NCBI GenBank assembly: GCA_964551545.1
Contig: CAZKCT010000035.1
Location: 1-18,584 of the forward strand
From: Thiopontia sp964551545
Lineage (GTDB): Bacteria; Pseudomonadota; Gammaproteobacteria; GCF-002020875
Reading direction: 5' to 3'
DNA: 18,584 bases
Both the position numbers and the translations under genes were made by a program. Positions 6,951 to 14,184 of this stretch are shown here, one piece after another. The stretch's first letter is position 1. The number at the start of each line of letters is the position of its first letter. A model generated the notes under the pieces. It saw nothing but the letters and a program-made list of their open reading frames with translations. It had not been told where the DNA came from and did no database searches.

Positions 6951-8399
6951 TTAAATCACCAGCATATCCATAAACTCGTTCACTGGTGTTGCATTGAGCT
7001 TCTCGGCATCGAGGCAGAGATCATAGACCTTCTGTGCCTGACGACGTGGGAAGTGGTTATTCAGCGCATCAAGGAACTTCTTCTCCAGTACAGGGATGCC
7101 CTCTGCACGACGGCGACGGTGACCGATGGGATACTCTACCTCAATCTTTTCACTGCTGCTTCCATCCTTGTAGAAGATCTGGATTGCATTAGCGATGGAG
7201 CGTTTTTCTGGATCGTGATACTCCTCAGAGTAGCGCTGATCCTCTTTCACCACCATCAGTTCACGCAGCTGATCGACCTGTGGGTCAGCAGCCACATCAT
7301 CCTCATAGTGCTCTGCCTTGAGATCGCCATGGAGTAGGCCAATCGCGACCATATACTGCAGACAGTGGTCACGGTCTGCCGGATTATGCAGTGGCCCCTG
7401 CTTGGAGATGATGCGGATTGCAGAGTCCTGTGTACCCAGCTCAATGCGATCAATCTCATCGATGCGCCCTTTTATCTCCTCATGCAGCTTCAGCGCACAC
7501 TCAACCGCAGTCTGTGCGTGGAACTCGGCCGGGAAGGAGATCTTAAACAGTACCTGCTCCATCACATAGCTACCGTAGTCGCGCTGGAACTTAAATTTGT
7601 TGCCTTTAAACAATACGTCATAGAAGCCCCATGTCGGTGCAGAGAGCGGGCTTGGCATCCCCATCTCACCCTTCGCAACCATCATCGCCAGACGTACTGC
7701 GCGGCTGGATGCATCCCCAGCTGCCCAGGATTTACGGGAGCCGGCATTGGGTGCATGACGGTAGGTCCGCAGAGACTGCCCATCGACCCAGGCGTGGGAA
7801 AGCACATCAAGCACCTGATCCTTCTCCAGATCGAGCATGATTGCGGCGGCGGCTGCAGAGGCCACCTTAACCAGCAACACATGATCAAGACCGACCTTGT
7901 TGTAACTATTCTCCAGTGCCAGTACACCCTGAATCTCATGTGCCTTAATCATGATCTTCAGCAGCTCACCGATCGTTAGTGGCTCTTTTCCTTCAGCAAC
8001 CGCCTTACGGCTCAGGTAATCACCCAGCCCCAGTACAGCGCCCCAGTTATCGGAAGGGTGCCCCCACTCTGCCGCTAACCAGGTATCGTTAAAGTCGAGC
8101 CAGCGAACCAAGGCACCGATATCCCAAGATGCCTTGACTGGATCGAGCTGGAACTGTGTACCCGGCACACGCGCACCATTCGGCACAACCGTACCTGGAA
8201 CAATCGGACCAAGATGTTTGTTGGCCTCAGGAAATTTCTGCGCCATCAACATACAGGCAAGACTATCCATCAGGTTGTTGCGTGCGGTGTCGAGTGCCTC
8301 TTCTGAGGTCACTTCGTAATCGCACATGTAGTCGGCCATTGCGACCAACTCAGGATCGGTATCGGGGCGAACGTTACTTTCTACTTGGTTTGTGCTCAT
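6951..8399 (-). CDS. prpD: 2-methylcitrate dehydratase
   Basis: Dehydrates 2-methylcitrate to 2-methyl-cis-aconitate in the 2-methylcitrate cycle; the family needs no iron-sulfur cluster. At 482 aa it matches E. coli PrpD (483 aa) along its length, with shared blocks such as GPIVPGTVVPNGARVPGTQFQLDP (about 65-88), IRWLDFNDTWLAAEWGHPSDN in near-identical form (about 98-118), DGQSLRTYRHAPNAG and NPADRDHC. It is therefore PrpD and not the AcnD/PrpF replacement route. ATG at 8399 has GGA about 10 nt upstream. Unlike prpB and prpC it is not tightly packed: 234 bp containing a terminator and element B separate it from prpC, and element A lies just after its stop. Its expression may thus be attenuated or come from a private promoter. 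Confidence 0.97.
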   Translation of the reverse strand: MSTNQVESNVRPDTDPELVAMADYMCDYEVTSEEALDTARNNLMDSLACMLMAQKFPEANKHLGPIVPGTVVPNGARVPGTQFQLDPVKASWDIGALVRWLDFNDTWLAAEWGHPSDNWGAVLGLGDYLSRKAVAEGKEPLTIGELLKIMIKAHEIQGVLALENSYNKVGLDHVLLVKVASAAAAAIMLDLEKDQVLDVLSHAWVDGQSLRTYRHAPNAGSRKSWAAGDASSRAVRLAMMVAKGEMGMPSPLSAPTWGFYDVLFKGNKFKFQRDYGSYVMEQVLFKISFPAEFHAQTAVECALKLHEEIKGRIDEIDRIELGTQDSAIRIISKQGPLHNPADRDHCLQYMVAIGLLHGDLKAEHYEDDVAADPQVDQLRELMVVKEDQRYSEEYHDPEKRSIANAIQIFYKDGSSSEKIEVEYPIGHRRRRAEGIPVLEKKFLDALNNHFPRRQAQKVYDLCLDAEKLNATPVNEFMDMLVI

Positions 8400-8424
8400 T
8401 GTTCATTTCCATCATCAGGTTATA

Positions 8425-8552
8425 ACCACAGAGGGCACAGAGGGCACAGAGCTCACAGGGAGAAGGAGGAAGTGTATTCACACTACAGTTGAATAACATG
8501 CCCAGCATTCGCCTGTAATAGAATTCCCTGTGTGCTCTGTATCCTCTGTGGT
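8425..8552. repeat. palindromic repeat element B (9-nt NNCACAGAG units) upstream of prpD
   Basis: The left arm, 8425-8460, consists of four tandem 9-nt units (ACCACAGAG, GGCACAGAG, GGCACAGAG, CTCACAGGG). The right arm, 8526-8552, read in reverse complement, has three such units (ACCACAGAG, GATACAGAG, CACACAGGG). The arms pair if one left unit is looped out. The centre contains a small palindrome, TATTCA at 8475-8480 with TGAATA at 8490-8495. The left end lies 26 bp from the prpD start codon. The architecture mirrors element A, but the unit sequence and length differ. Confidence 0.85.
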
Positions 8553-8563
8553 CAAAATGGGTT

Positions 8564-8603
8564 AAAAAAATACGCCCTGTAATCCAAAGATCAGGGAGGG
8601 CGT
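8564..8603 (-). terminator. Rho-independent terminator after prpC
   Basis: On the minus strand a stem of ACGCCCT paired with AGGGCGT (8597-8603 with 8572-8578), loop 18 nt, is followed directly by A and then seven T residues (8570-8564). It begins 31 nt past the prpC stop. It should end part of the gntR-prpB-prpC transcript before prpD. Confidence 0.75.
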
Positions 8604-8633
8604 TCAATCGAGGGAGGAGTAAACTTTTTTCAA

Positions 8634-9809
8634 TCAGCGCTCGGAGATGGGGACCCAAGACTGCTCTTCCGGCCCAGTGTACTCGGCACTGGGTCGAATG
8701 ATCTTCTTGTCAATGCGCTGCTCAATCACATGCGCAACCCAACCCGTGGTGCGCGACATGATAAAGATCGGCGTAAAGAACGAGGTTGGAATCCCCAGCA
8801 TGTGATAGGAGACCGCAGAGAACCAGTCGAGATTGGGGAACATCTTCTTCAGATCCCACATAACACTCTCCAGGCGATCCGCTACGTTATACATGGTCAT
8901 ATCACCGGCCTCTTCCGACAGGGATTTGGCGACGCCTTTAATCATCTCATTGCGTGGATCACCCACGGTATAGACTGGATGGCCAAAACCAATGATGATC
9001 TCTTTGTTGGACACACGCTGACGGATATCGGCCTCTGCCTCATCCGAACTGTTGTAGCGCATCTGGATATCGCATGCCGCCTCGTTGGCACCGCCATGCT
9101 TTGGCCCACGCAGGGCACCAATCGCAGCAGTAATCGCAGAGTGCATATCCGACTCGGTACCTGCAACCACACGAGCAGTAAAGGTGGAGGCGTTGAACTC
9201 ATGTTCTGCATATAGATTGAGTGAGGTGTGCATCGCACGAATTTGTGAGCCAGTAGGCTTCTCCCCATGCAACAGATGGAGAAAGTGAGCGCCAACCGAA
9301 TCATCATCGGTCTCAACCTCAATGCGCTGCCCACTCTGAGCGTAGTGCCACCAGTAGCAGAGAATTGAGCCAAAGCTGGCAATCATGCGATCCCCGATGG
9401 TACGAGCAGTCTCAACATCATGCCTCTCATCCTCGGTCTCCAACGTACCCAACATCGAACACCCCGTACGCATCACATCCATTGGATGGGCATCTGCCGG
9501 AATCTGCTCCAACACACTCTTCAAGGCATCCGGTAGGCCACGCATCCCTTTCAACTTCGTCTTGTAGTTGTCCAACTCGGCCTGGGTGGGCCACTTCTCA
9601 TGAATCAGAAGATAGGCAACCTCTTCAAACTCTGCTTTGTCGGCAAAGTGAAGAATGTCAAAGCCACGGTAATGGAGATCATTACCGGTGCGGCCTACGG
9701 TACAGAGCGCTGTATTTCCCGCTGTAACACCCGAGAGCGCAACGGACTTCTTCTTTTTCTTTGGCGCAGTATCTTCTGCCGAAGCGGCAGTCGTATCATT
9801 CAATCCCAT
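8634..9809 (-). CDS. prpC: 2-methylcitrate synthase
   Basis: Condenses propionyl-CoA with oxaloacetate to give 2-methylcitrate; citrate-synthase fold, cytoplasmic. 391 aa against 389 in E. coli PrpC. The catalytic triad is present: H238 in GPKHGGANE, H277 in GFGHPVYT and D328 in PNLDWFSAVSY. The PrpC-typical opening KKSVALSGVTAGNTALCTVG (from about residue 20) and the IIRPSAEYTGPE ending separate it from ordinary citrate synthase. The N-terminus before residue 22 is a short tail with five consecutive lysines. AAGGAG 8 nt upstream of the ATG lies within the last codons of prpB (14-bp gap), so translation is likely coupled. A strong terminator follows the gene. Confidence 0.97.
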   Translation of the reverse strand: MGLNDTTAASAEDTAPKKKKKSVALSGVTAGNTALCTVGRTGNDLHYRGFDILHFADKAEFEEVAYLLIHEKWPTQAELDNYKTKLKGMRGLPDALKSVLEQIPADAHPMDVMRTGCSMLGTLETEDERHDVETARTIGDRMIASFGSILCYWWHYAQSGQRIEVETDDDSVGAHFLHLLHGEKPTGSQIRAMHTSLNLYAEHEFNASTFTARVVAGTESDMHSAITAAIGALRGPKHGGANEAACDIQMRYNSSDEAEADIRQRVSNKEIIIGFGHPVYTVGDPRNEMIKGVAKSLSEEAGDMTMYNVADRLESVMWDLKKMFPNLDWFSAVSYHMLGIPTSFFTPIFIMSRTTGWVAHVIEQRIDKKIIRPSAEYTGPEEQSWVPISER

Positions 9810-9823
9810 CGTTCTATACTCCT

Positions 9824-10711
9824 TTACTTCTCTTTACCTTCGGCAAACAGTGCATCCAGCTTGTTTTCATAGCTGTGATAATCGAGGAACTCATAGAGTT
9901 CAGCGCGTGTCTGCATGGTATCGACCACATTTTTCTGAGTACCATCGGCAATGATCTGCTTGAATACGTTGAGTGCCGCTGCATTCATTGCGCGGAATCC
10001 AGAGAGTGGATAGAGCACCAGTTTGACCCCCACGTCCGCAAGCTCTTCTGTAGTAAAGAGTGGCGTCGCTCCAAACTCAGTGATATTAGCCAAGACTGGA
10101 ACATTCACTGCACTGGTAAAGGTCTGGTACTGATCCAGTGTATTCATCGCCTCCGGAAAAATCATATCGGCGCCCGCCTCAACACAGGCCTGTGCACGCT
10201 CAATGGCAGAATCCATCCCTTCCACGGCCAGTGCATCGGTGCGCGCCATGATGACGAAGTCATTGGTACGGGCATCGGTGGCCGCCTTGATACGGTCGAC
10301 CATCTCCTGCTGAGGAACAATCTCCTTGTTGGGACGGTGACCACAACGCTTCGTCTGCACCTGGTCCTCAATATGGACGCCAGCTACCCCGGCAGCAATC
10401 ATCTCTTTGATGGTACGGCTGATATTGAAGGCACTCCCCCACCCCGTATCGGCATCCACCAGCAACGGTATATCGGTGGCTGAGGTGATACGGCGCGCAT
10501 CAGTCAGCACATCACTGAGCGAGGTCATTCCCAAATCGGGCAGACCGTAGGAGGCGTTAGCCACGCCAGCACCAGAGAGGTAGATCGCCTTGGCACCACT
10601 CTTGTCCGCCATCATTGCGCTATAGGCATTAATGGTTCCCAGTACCTGTAGTGGATTATTCTCGGTAACCGCCTGTCGCAGTCTCTGTCCTGGTGTCAAT
10701 TCTGTTGTCAT
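9824..10711 (-). CDS. prpB: 2-methylisocitrate lyase
   Basis: Cleaves 2-methylisocitrate to pyruvate and succinate, the last step of the cycle; TIM-barrel enzyme of the isocitrate lyase superfamily, 295 aa (E. coli PrpB 296). Visible landmarks: Mg-binding VDADTGWG with D86 and D88, IEDQ at 114-117, and the catalytic loop KRCGHRPNK with C123. These fit PrpB rather than isocitrate lyase AceA, which is much longer and has KKCGH. The start codon is 3 bp after the stop of the GntR regulator gene, with only a weak upstream GGAA, so coupling to the regulator gene is expected. The regulator, prpB and prpC form the core operon. Confidence 0.96.
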   Translation of the reverse strand: MTTELTPGQRLRQAVTENNPLQVLGTINAYSAMMADKSGAKAIYLSGAGVANASYGLPDLGMTSLSDVLTDARRITSATDIPLLVDADTGWGSAFNISRTIKEMIAAGVAGVHIEDQVQTKRCGHRPNKEIVPQQEMVDRIKAATDARTNDFVIMARTDALAVEGMDSAIERAQACVEAGADMIFPEAMNTLDQYQTFTSAVNVPVLANITEFGATPLFTTEELADVGVKLVLYPLSGFRAMNAAALNVFKQIIADGTQKNVVDTMQTRAELYEFLDYHSYENKLDALFAEGKEK

Positions 10712-10714
10712 GGC

Positions 10715-11374
10715 TTAAGATTCCGTCTGTTGTTGAATCATCTTCTCAATGTGTTGACGGGATTTCCGGATATGTCGGCGCATCATCATCTCAGCCATCT
10801 CACCATCCCGATCCTTGAGTGCGTCGAGAATCAGCCCATGCTCTTTTGAGGCATTGGAGGCACGACCACTATCGCGCCCCAACTGAAAACGATACATCCG
10901 CATCAGGTGGTAAAGATCGTCACAAAGCAGGTGCGTCAGCCGATGATTTTTTCCACCCTGCACAATGGCATAGTGGAAATCGTGATTAATGTCACCGGGA
11001 TCAAACTGCTGCTCGTCATCCAACAGTTTCTGCAGATCACCCAGCTCTTCATCACTCATCTGTTCTGCCGCCAAGCGGGCGGCCATCCCTTCAAGGGCCT
11101 CACGCACGCGGTAGATTTCAGCCAACTCATTCAGCGAGAGATCTACCACTCGTGCCCCAACATTGGGACGACGAGTTACCAGGTTGTACGCTTCCAGTCG
11201 GCCAATCGCCTCACGCAGTGAGGCACGGCTGACATCAAACCGCTTCGCCAATTCCGGTTCGCTAATTTTGCTACCGGGGGCAATTTCACCATTCACAATT
11301 GCGTCACAGAGTGAGTCAAAGACTCGATCTGCTACGGTGACGGCTTCTTCTGTTTTACTCTTAATTGTCGACAT
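10715..11374 (-). CDS. GntR/FCD-family transcriptional regulator of propionate genes (PrpR-type)
   Basis: 219 aa. The N-terminal winged helix-turn-helix (about 12-78) has ELAKRFDVSRASLREAIGRLEAYNLV, the GntR recognition core. The C-terminal all-helical FCD ligand domain (about 85-210) has probable metal ligands H134 (NHDFHYAI), H179 and H201. GntR/FCD proteins next to prpBC act as propionate-catabolism repressors in several gamma- and betaproteobacteria, distinct from the sigma-54 activator PrpR of E. coli; the effector is probably 2-methylcitrate or 2-methylisocitrate (inference). It is the first gene of the gntR-prpB-prpC operon. A perfect palindrome precedes its promoter and a two-mismatch copy covers its start codon, which points to autoregulation. 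Confidence 0.9.
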   Translation of the reverse strand: MSTIKSKTEEAVTVADRVFDSLCDAIVNGEIAPGSKISEPELAKRFDVSRASLREAIGRLEAYNLVTRRPNVGARVVDLSLNELAEIYRVREALEGMAARLAAEQMSDEELGDLQKLLDDEQQFDPGDINHDFHYAIVQGGKNHRLTHLLCDDLYHLMRMYRFQLGRDSGRASNASKEHGLILDALKDRDGEMAEMMMRRHIRKSRQHIEKMIQQQTES

Positions 11375-11375
11375 A
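11364..11375. promoter_or_regulatory. secondary GntR operator over the gntR start codon
   Basis: ATTGTCGACATA matches the palindrome ATTGTCGACAAT at 10 of 12 positions and includes the ATG of the regulator gene (11372-11374). Its centre is 63 bp from the centre of the upstream perfect site, six helical turns at 10.5 bp per turn. Confidence 0.55.
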
Positions 11376-11391
11376 TCTAAATCCCGATTCG

Positions 11392-11421
11392 ATATTAATC
11401 GCTATTTACGCTAATTGTCAA
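11392..11421 (-). promoter_or_regulatory. sigma-70 promoter of gntR-prpBC
   Basis: On the minus strand a consensus -35 TTGACA (11421-11416) is followed, after an 18-bp spacer, by TAATAT (11397-11392). The expected start near 11385 leaves a leader of only about 11 nt before the ATG at 11374. The perfect operator lies 5 bp upstream of the -35. Confidence 0.65.
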
Positions 11422-11426
11422 TACAT

Positions 11427-11438
11427 ATTGTCGACAAT
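11427..11438. promoter_or_regulatory. primary GntR (PrpR-type) operator
   Basis: A perfect 12-bp palindrome, ATTGTCGACAAT, between the prpE stop (1 bp away) and the -35 of gntR. The same word recurs upstream of prpE and, with one mismatch, upstream of the nitroreductase. From memory, GntR-type propionate repressors are predicted to use this kind of sequence. Assignment to the adjacent regulator is an inference from position and recurrence. Confidence 0.8.
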
Positions 11439-11439
11439 T

Positions 11440-13332
11440 CTAGCGAACTGCATAACCAATCGTCTGCAATGCATCTTCAATCTCATCCAGAATCGCTGGA
11501 TCATCAATAGTGGCGGGGACCTTGTAATCATGATTATCCGCAATTTTCTTCATTGTCCCACGGAGGATCTTGCCTGAGCGGGTCTTCGGCAGACGCGCCA
11601 CAACCACCGCCTTCTTAAAGGCAGCGACCGGCCCAATCTTGGCACGAACCAGCTGCACCACTTCACCAACCACCTCATCATCCGGGCGATCAACCCCCGC
11701 TTTAAGCACAACCAGCCCCACCGGCAACTCCCCCTTGAGCGCATCGGCCGCACCAATCACCGCGCACTCGGCAACATCACTGTGTGAGGCGATCACCTCT
11801 TCAATGCCACCCGTTGAGAGGCGATGGCCCGCCACATTAATGATGTCGTCAATTCGGCTCATGACCCAGAGATAGCCATCTTCATCTTTGTAACCGGCAT
11901 CTCCAGTCAAGTAGTAACCCTCATGGGCACTCAGATAAGATTCAACAAAGCGCTCGTCATTCTGCCAAAGCGTGGGCAGGCAGCCTGGAGGCATCGGCAA
12001 CTTGATCATGATGCTGCCAATATCACCATCAGCAACCTCTTCTCCATTCTCATTGAGCACCTGAATGTTGTAACCGGGGACCGCACAGGAGGGAGAGCCC
12101 GCCTTGACAGGAAGCTGTTCGATTCCAAGACAGTTGGCTGCAATACCCCAAGAGGTCTCGGTCTGCCACCAGTGGTCGATGACCGGCACATTCAACATAT
12201 CCTGTGCCCACTCCAGCGTATCGGGGTCACAGCGCTCCCCCGCCAGGAACAGCGCGCGGAAGTTAGGCATATCATATTTTTTCAGGTACTCCCCATTGGG
12301 GTCCTCTTTCTTAATCGCACGGAATGCCGTCGGCGCAGTAAACATCACACTCACATCATGTTCTGCAATGACACGCCAGAAGGCACCCGGATCTGGGGTT
12401 CCCACCGGCTTCCCTTCAAAGACCACTGTGGTATTTCCGTTCAGCAATGGTCCATAAACAATGTAGGAGTGACCTACCACCCAACCGACATCCGAAGCTG
12501 CCCAATAGACCTCACCCGGCTCCATGCCATAGAGGTTACGCATACTCCACTGCATCGCCACAGCGTGGCCGCCATTGTCACGCACCACCCCTTTAGGAAC
12601 ACCTGTCGTTCCTGATGTATAGAGAATATAGAGGGGATCGGTTGCAGCAACCGAGACACACGCTGCGGGAGTGGCTGCCTCACAGGCATCGACCCAATCC
12701 AGGTCACGCCCCTCAACCATTGATGCCTCAGCCTGAGGACGAGCAAAGATCAGCGTGCTCTCCGGCTTGTGCGTGGAGAGTTCAATCGCCTGATCAAGCA
12801 GTGGTTTGTACTCAATGACGCGAGACACCTCAATGCCACAGGAGGCGGAAAGCACCAACTTGGGCTTGGCATCATCAATTCGGGTCGCCAGCTCTTTGGC
12901 TGCAAACCCACCAAACACCACGGAGTGGACTGCGCCGATCCGGGCACAAGCAAGCATCCCCATCACCGCCTGAGGAATCATTGGCATATAGACCAGTACC
13001 CGATCCCCCTTCTCAACCCCTTGCGCCTGCAATGCACCGGCTAACTTAGAGACCTCATCCTGCATCTCAGCAAAGCTGTAGCTTTTCTGGGTGTCAGTGA
13101 CCGGGCTGTCATAGATCAGCGCCGCCTGTTCTCCACGTCCATTCTCGACATGGCGATCAATCGCGTTGTAACAGGTGTTCAACATACCACCGCTGAACCA
13201 GCGATAGAACGGCACATTGGAGTCATCCAGCACCCTGTCCCATGGTTTGTCCCAATCGATCAGCTGCGCTGCCTCTGCCCAGAATCCCTCAGGGTCCTCC
13301 ATTGAACGTTGATAGGTCTCTTGATAATTCAT
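11440..13332 (-). CDS. prpE: propionyl-CoA synthetase (acyl-CoA synthetase, PrpE family)
   Basis: AMP-forming acyl-CoA synthetase that activates propionate (and possibly acetate) with ATP and CoA, feeding PrpC. 630 aa; E. coli PrpE is 628. Motifs: P-loop-like YTSGTTGVPKG (238-248), SDVGWVVGHSYIVYGPL (280-296), WWQTETSW (388-395), the hinge TGDAGYKDEDGY (476-487) and LPKTRSGK with K588, the catalytic lysine that is acetylated in this family. The ATG at 13332 is chosen over an upstream frame start at 13371 because GAGGAG lies 6 nt before it and the N-terminus then aligns with PrpE (YQRSMEDPEGFWAE). An operator is 68 bp upstream. It is transcribed toward gntR and stops 65 bp before that gene, within the operator-promoter region. 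Confidence 0.93.
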   Translation of the reverse strand: MNYQETYQRSMEDPEGFWAEAAQLIDWDKPWDRVLDDSNVPFYRWFSGGMLNTCYNAIDRHVENGRGEQAALIYDSPVTDTQKSYSFAEMQDEVSKLAGALQAQGVEKGDRVLVYMPMIPQAVMGMLACARIGAVHSVVFGGFAAKELATRIDDAKPKLVLSASCGIEVSRVIEYKPLLDQAIELSTHKPESTLIFARPQAEASMVEGRDLDWVDACEAATPAACVSVAATDPLYILYTSGTTGVPKGVVRDNGGHAVAMQWSMRNLYGMEPGEVYWAASDVGWVVGHSYIVYGPLLNGNTTVVFEGKPVGTPDPGAFWRVIAEHDVSVMFTAPTAFRAIKKEDPNGEYLKKYDMPNFRALFLAGERCDPDTLEWAQDMLNVPVIDHWWQTETSWGIAANCLGIEQLPVKAGSPSCAVPGYNIQVLNENGEEVADGDIGSIMIKLPMPPGCLPTLWQNDERFVESYLSAHEGYYLTGDAGYKDEDGYLWVMSRIDDIINVAGHRLSTGGIEEVIASHSDVAECAVIGAADALKGELPVGLVVLKAGVDRPDDEVVGEVVQLVRAKIGPVAAFKKAVVVARLPKTRSGKILRGTMKKIADNHDYKVPATIDDPAILDEIEDALQTIGYAVR

Positions 13333-13389
13333 AAATGACTCCTCTATAACTCCGTAATTTAAGTGCGACATCGATTATTGCGCCGACAA

Positions 13390-13421
13390 AAAAAGCAAGA
13401 TTGTCGACAATCTTGCTTTTT
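13390..13421. terminator. 32-bp perfect palindrome: nitroreductase terminator with a GntR operator at its centre
   Basis: Sixteen-base arms match perfectly about the centre between 13405 and 13406. The middle 12 bp (13400-13411) are exactly ATTGTCGACAAT; the flanks add AAGCAAG and A-tracts. On the minus strand it ends in seven T residues, about 53 nt beyond the nitroreductase stop, so it can act as an intrinsic terminator. It is also the operator nearest prpE. Confidence 0.75.
13400..13411. promoter_or_regulatory. GntR operator upstream of prpE
   Basis: Perfect ATTGTCGACAAT, identical to the site in front of gntR, 68 bp upstream of the prpE ATG. I could not identify a convincing -35/-10 pair for prpE next to it. 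Confidence 0.75.
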
Positions 13422-13424
13422 AAG

Positions 13425-13470
13425 GTATCCCGCCACAGCGGGTACGTCAAGTGAATCAGTGGTGACTGAT
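13425..13470 (-). other. two small hairpins in the 3' region of the nitroreductase gene
   Basis: CCCGC and GCGGG with a 4-nt loop (13429-13442), extended by GTA/TAC across a bulge, and ATCAGT with ACTGAT around a GGTG loop (13455-13470). With the 32-bp palindrome they make three successive hairpins between the nitroreductase stop and prpE. They may stabilise the 3' end or assist termination. Confidence 0.45.
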
Positions 13471-13474
13471 GCGT

Positions 13475-14140
13475 CTACTGATAGAAAGTTGCAAACTCCG
13501 AAACCGCCTGACGAGGGGTCCGATAGCTGTTGATCAGCGCATCAGCATCCTCATACCCCATCGCCATTCCAGCCAACAACTGCATCTGCTCTGGATAACC
13601 CAACTGTTGCTTCACAATTTCTGGGTATTCAGCCAACGCGGCCTGTGGACAGGTCGCTAACCCCTGCTCTTCTGCTGCCAACATTATCGACTGGATGAAC
13701 ATCCCGTAATCAAGATAAGAACCCGTCTCCATCACACCATCCATCATAAAAAAGAGGATCACGGGAGCATCAAACCCACGGTAGTTTGCTGCCCACTGGT
13801 CAAGCTGTCGCTGTTTGTCTTCCCGACCAATCTCCAGCGTCTGGTACATCTGCAGACCACACGCCTTGCGTCGCTCCTTGTAGGCCCCTTGCCACTCCAA
13901 CGGATAATACTGGTAATCCATCTCCCCTTTCTGGCCATCTCGAAAGGCCTGCTCCATCGTCGAAGTGAGTTGCTTGAGCTTCTCTCCAGTCACCACCGCA
14001 ACAATCCAGGGCTGGGTATTGACACCGGATGGCGCATGGCGTGCTGCATCCAGCACCCGTTCAATTAACTCATGATCAACCTCTCGATCCAGAAATGCCC
14101 GGGTCGATTTTCTCGCGACAAGCGCCTCTTTGACATCCAT
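13475..14140 (-). CDS. nitroreductase-family FMN oxidoreductase
   Basis: 221 aa. The nitroreductase fold is indicated by the N-terminal FMN-phosphate motif ARKSTRAF (9-16), HAPSGVNTQPW (35-45) and the C-terminal GMAMGYED block, with an AAEEQGLATCPQ segment typical of the family. Members transfer NAD(P)H electrons to nitro compounds, quinones, flavins or enones; the physiological substrate here is unknown. The ATG at 14140 is preferred because GAGAGG is 7 nt upstream and the upstream-extended frame adds a Cys/Arg-rich stretch foreign to the family. A near-perfect copy of the GntR operator lies 45 bp upstream, so it is a plausible member of the propionate regulon. A terminator-like palindrome follows it before prpE. 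Confidence 0.88.
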   Translation of the reverse strand: MDVKEALVARKSTRAFLDREVDHELIERVLDAARHAPSGVNTQPWIVAVVTGEKLKQLTSTMEQAFRDGQKGEMDYQYYPLEWQGAYKERRKACGLQMYQTLEIGREDKQRQLDQWAANYRGFDAPVILFFMMDGVMETGSYLDYGMFIQSIMLAAEEQGLATCPQAALAEYPEIVKQQLGYPEQMQLLAGMAMGYEDADALINSYRTPRQAVSEFATFYQ

Positions 14141-14184
14141 TCCGAAACCTCTCGATTCAATAAAACAGTACCAGCGACACCCGC

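Noticed and set aside
6773..6973. Open frame encoding SHAKAQRRKE-type protein across element A
   Set aside because: It is a translation of the repeat arms; such frames arise wherever this repeat family occurs and there is no ribosome site or independent coding signal.
7365..7979. 204-codon plus-strand frame opposite prpD
   Set aside because: Antisense shadow of a fully conserved gene, with no start signal and no recognisable motif.
6951..8399. AcnD (aconitase-type 2-methylcitrate dehydratase)
   Set aside because: Length and sequence blocks match PrpD; there is no cysteine pattern for an iron-sulfur cluster and no prpF alongside.
8425..8460. CRISPR-like tandem units
   Set aside because: The units are 9 nt and contiguous with no spacers; they form one arm of an inverted repeat.
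8374..8658. 94-codon minus-strand frame through element B and the prpC end
   Set aside because: It reads through the terminator and the CACAGAG units (CALCALCGY-like repeats) and overlaps both prpC and prpD in another frame.
9761..10483. 240-codon plus-strand frame opposite prpB and the prpC start
   Set aside because: Antisense shadow; composition reflects the reverse complement of PrpB and PrpC codons.
11824..12615. 263-codon plus-strand frame opposite prpE
   Set aside because: Antisense shadow of PrpE, with no supporting promoter or ribosome site.
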